The position numbers were made by a program, and so were the translations under genes. Below, one piece after another: positions 5,444 through 6,480 of a stretch of 6,480 bases of DNA; the stretch's first letter is position 1; each line of letters starts with the position of its first letter. The notes below the pieces were generated by a model. The model did not search any database. It saw only the letters and a program-made list of their open reading frames with translations, and was not told the origin of the DNA. This DNA comes from Acidobacteriota bacterium (GTDB lineage Bacteria; Acidobacteriota; Terriglobia; Bryobacterales; JACQDG01), in contig JACQDG010000004.1 in the NCBI GenBank assembly GCA_016201185.1, positions 1-6,480 of the forward strand, read 5' to 3'.

Positions 5444-5459
5444 TGGCCGCGTGGTTGCC
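5444..5459 (+). promoter_or_regulatory. Sigma-54 (-24/-12) promoter for the GcvH-like / 4Fe-4S operon
   Basis: The sequence is TGGCCGCGTGGTTGCC followed by TTTT. TGGC-N7-TTGC is exact with GG-N10-GC spacing; only the last base departs from A/T. The start site would be near 5470 (G), giving a 23-nt leader that contains AGGAGG. Confidence 0.65.
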
Positions 5460-5480
5460 TTTTCACAGGGTGGAATTGTG

Positions 5481-5486
5481 AGGAGG
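5481..5486 (+). promoter_or_regulatory. Ribosome binding site of the GcvH-like gene
   Basis: AGGAGG lies 6 bases before the ATG at 5493. It selects this start over upstream in-frame starts, which would place non-conserved sequence before the membrane segment and begin upstream of the promoter. Confidence 0.8.
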
Positions 5487-5492
5487 TTTGCC

Positions 5493-6158
5493 ATGGTCGT
5501 CGCACTGGTTCTCATCACGTTTGCCGTTTTCATCACAGTGGACATCCTGCTAAACCGCGAGAAATATGCGTTTCCAGTGGTTGCCGCCGTGCAGGAAGAA
5601 CCAAGAAAGGCCCCTGTGCCCGTGGTGGCAGGCGTATCGTTGCCGGAGCACCTCGAATACCATCCCGGCCATACATGGGCAGTTGCGGAAGGTTCCCACC
5701 GCCTGCGGGTGGGGATCGACGAGTTTGCGGCGCGGCTGTTGGGGCGCCTGACGCAGGTGGAAATGCCACTGCGCGGCCGGTGGTTCGGCCAAGGAGAGCG
5801 GGGCTGGACGCTGCACGCCGGAAATCGTAAGGCCGCTTTGCCTATGCCGGTGGAGGGTGAGGTGATCGAGGTGAACGAAGAGGCGGTGGCGCACCCGGAA
5901 AAGATCGCGGCCGATCCGTATGGAGAAGGCTGGCTGCTGGTGGTGCGCAGCGCCGACCCGGCCCTCAGCCTGCGGAACCTGCTGAACGGAACGCTGGCGC
6001 GCCGCTGGATGGAGGCCGCGGTGGCGGAGCTGCGCCGGGCGCTCTCGCCCCTGGCCGCGGCCACAGCCCCGGACGGCGGGCTGGTGATTTCCGGCATCGC
6101 CCAGCGGCTGGAGGCCGAGCAGTGGGAAGAGCTGGCCCGCCGTTTCTTCCGTCTGTGA
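5493..6158 (+). CDS. Membrane-anchored GcvH-like (lipoyl-domain fold) protein
   Basis: This 221-residue protein begins with a hydrophobic anchor (about residues 2-20), then a proline-rich linker, then a glycine cleavage H-protein-like domain at about 50-155. H-protein landmarks are HTWAV (60-64), VGIDEFAARLLG (73-84), PVEGEVIEVNEE (119-130), and DPYGEGWLLVVR (141-152). In true GcvH the lipoylated lysine lies in ESVKA, eight residues before the P of the PV-x-GE motif. Here that position is N111, and K113 is offset by two residues, so lipoylation is doubtful. A C-terminal extension, RNLLNGTLARRWMEAAV (161-177) and beyond, is absent from GcvH. No other glycine cleavage genes are present. The protein is followed after 27 bp by a 4Fe-4S subunit, so it may be an accessory or scaffold of a membrane redox complex (inference). 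The orientation of the soluble domain across the membrane cannot be determined here. Confidence 0.8.
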   Translation: MVVALVLITFAVFITVDILLNREKYAFPVVAAVQEEPRKAPVPVVAGVSLPEHLEYHPGHTWAVAEGSHRLRVGIDEFAARLLGRLTQVEMPLRGRWFGQGERGWTLHAGNRKAALPMPVEGEVIEVNEEAVAHPEKIAADPYGEGWLLVVRSADPALSLRNLLNGTLARRWMEAAVAELRRALSPLAAATAPDGGLVISGIAQRLEAEQWEELARRFFRL

Positions 6159-6174
6159 GCGCTAGTGGCTCGAA

Positions 6175-6180
6175 GGGAGG
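6175..6180 (+). promoter_or_regulatory. Ribosome binding site of the 4Fe-4S subunit
   Basis: GGGAGG lies 5 bases before the ATG at 6186. A competing ATG at 6181 is in another frame and is too close to the site. Confidence 0.7.
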
Positions 6181-6185
6181 ATGAC

Positions 6186-6480
6186 ATGCGCGCGCTGCTG
6201 ATCGATATCACTAAGTGCATCGGGTGCGGATTGTGTGTCCAGGCCTGCCGCGAGCAGAACAAACTGCCGAATCCGGAACGCGCGCCGCTGCCCGCCCGGC
6301 TGGATGCGCAGAATTTTACTGTCGTGAAGAAGACGGCCTGGAAGGGCGAGGAGTTTAACTACCGCCGCCTCTGCATGCATTGTATTACTCCCACCTGCGA
6401 CTCGGTCTGCCCCGTGGGCGCACTGAAGAAGACGCAGCTGGGGCCGGTCGTTTACGACGAGAGCCGCTGCATCGGCTGCC
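6186..6480 (+). CDS. 4Fe-4S electron-transfer subunit (DmsB/NrfC/HybA-type), 3' end outside window
   Basis: The visible 98 residues begin directly with the first cluster motif, C11-x2-C14-x2-C17-x3-C21 in the context DITKCIGCGLCVQAC. The second follows at CMHCITPTCDSVCP, a C-x2-C-x4-C-x3-C-P motif typical of multi-cluster ferredoxin subunits of molybdopterin and quinone-linked respiratory complexes. A third begins at SRCIGC at the window edge. There is no Tat or Sec signal, so the subunit is probably cytoplasmic unless carried by a partner. It lies 27 bp after the GcvH-like gene and is probably co-transcribed from the 5444 promoter. The catalytic or membrane partner should lie to the right of the window. 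DmsB-, NrfC- and HybA-type subunits cannot be told apart from this fragment. Confidence 0.88.
   Translation, partial: MRALLIDITKCIGCGLCVQACREQNKLPNPERAPLPARLDAQNFTVVKKTAWKGEEFNYRRLCMHCITPTCDSVCPVGALKKTQLGPVVYDESRCIGC

Noticed and set aside
5172..5492. Longer N-terminus for the GcvH-like gene
   Set aside because: The upstream in-frame sequence contains the divergent promoters and has no membrane or domain logic. AGGAGG plus the ATG at 5493 is decisive.
5414..6262. Long minus-strand ORF opposite the GcvH-like gene
   Set aside because: It is a composition-driven shadow rich in Ser, Arg and Thr with no recognisable domain, and the plus strand has a clear protein.

Overview
The window looks like a chromosomal stretch from a GC-rich, respiratory, cytochrome-rich bacterium. 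Acidobacteriota is my best guess and a deltaproteobacterial lineage is the alternative. The grounds are an OmcA/MtrC-type decaheme cytochrome, a small c7-type triheme cytochrome, many CxxCH motifs and strong GGAGG ribosome binding sites. The taxonomic call is an inference from gene content.

Layout from left to right. (1) 3-419, +: C-terminal part of a protein whose visible domain is typical of multiheme cytochromes. (2) 549-887, +: periplasmic triheme c7-type cytochrome. (3) 975-1361, -: stand-alone degenerate receiver (CheY-like) protein, convergent with gene 2. (4) 1675-2022, +: DksA/TraR-type C4 zinc-finger regulator, divergent from gene 3 across a 313-bp spacer. (5) 2238-4324, +: decaheme cytochrome of the OmcA/MtrC type. 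Its signal peptide lies in a different reading frame from the body, so the gene as written carries a one-base frameshift near 2353. (6) 4399-5208, -: aldo/keto reductase-fold protein whose four catalytic residues all appear replaced. (7) 5493-6158, +: membrane-anchored GcvH-like protein that seems to lack the normal lipoylation motif. (8) 6186 to the window end, +: polyferredoxin-type 4Fe-4S electron-transfer subunit, in operon with gene 7.

The main discovery is regulatory. A sigma-54-type -24/-12 element (TGGC-N7-TTGC with exact GG-N10-GC spacing) sits just upstream of every transcription unit that begins in the window. Five are near-consensus (480-495 +, 1387-1402 -, 1612-1627 +, 5223-5238 -, 5444-5459 +) and one is weaker (2166-2181 +). 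The two divergent gene pairs each have two outward-facing elements about 205-210 bp apart, which leaves room for a shared enhancer. One of these spacers contains a tandem GGG-N7-CCCCAT motif repeated at exactly 22 bp.

Working model (inference): a sigma-54-controlled electron-transfer regulon. The 4Fe-4S subunit and GcvH-like protein would belong to a membrane redox module. The triheme, decaheme and first-gene cytochromes would carry electrons through the periplasm towards an extracellular acceptor. The receiver-like and DksA-like proteins would be regulatory members. No mobile elements, CRISPR arrays, tRNAs or rRNAs were seen.
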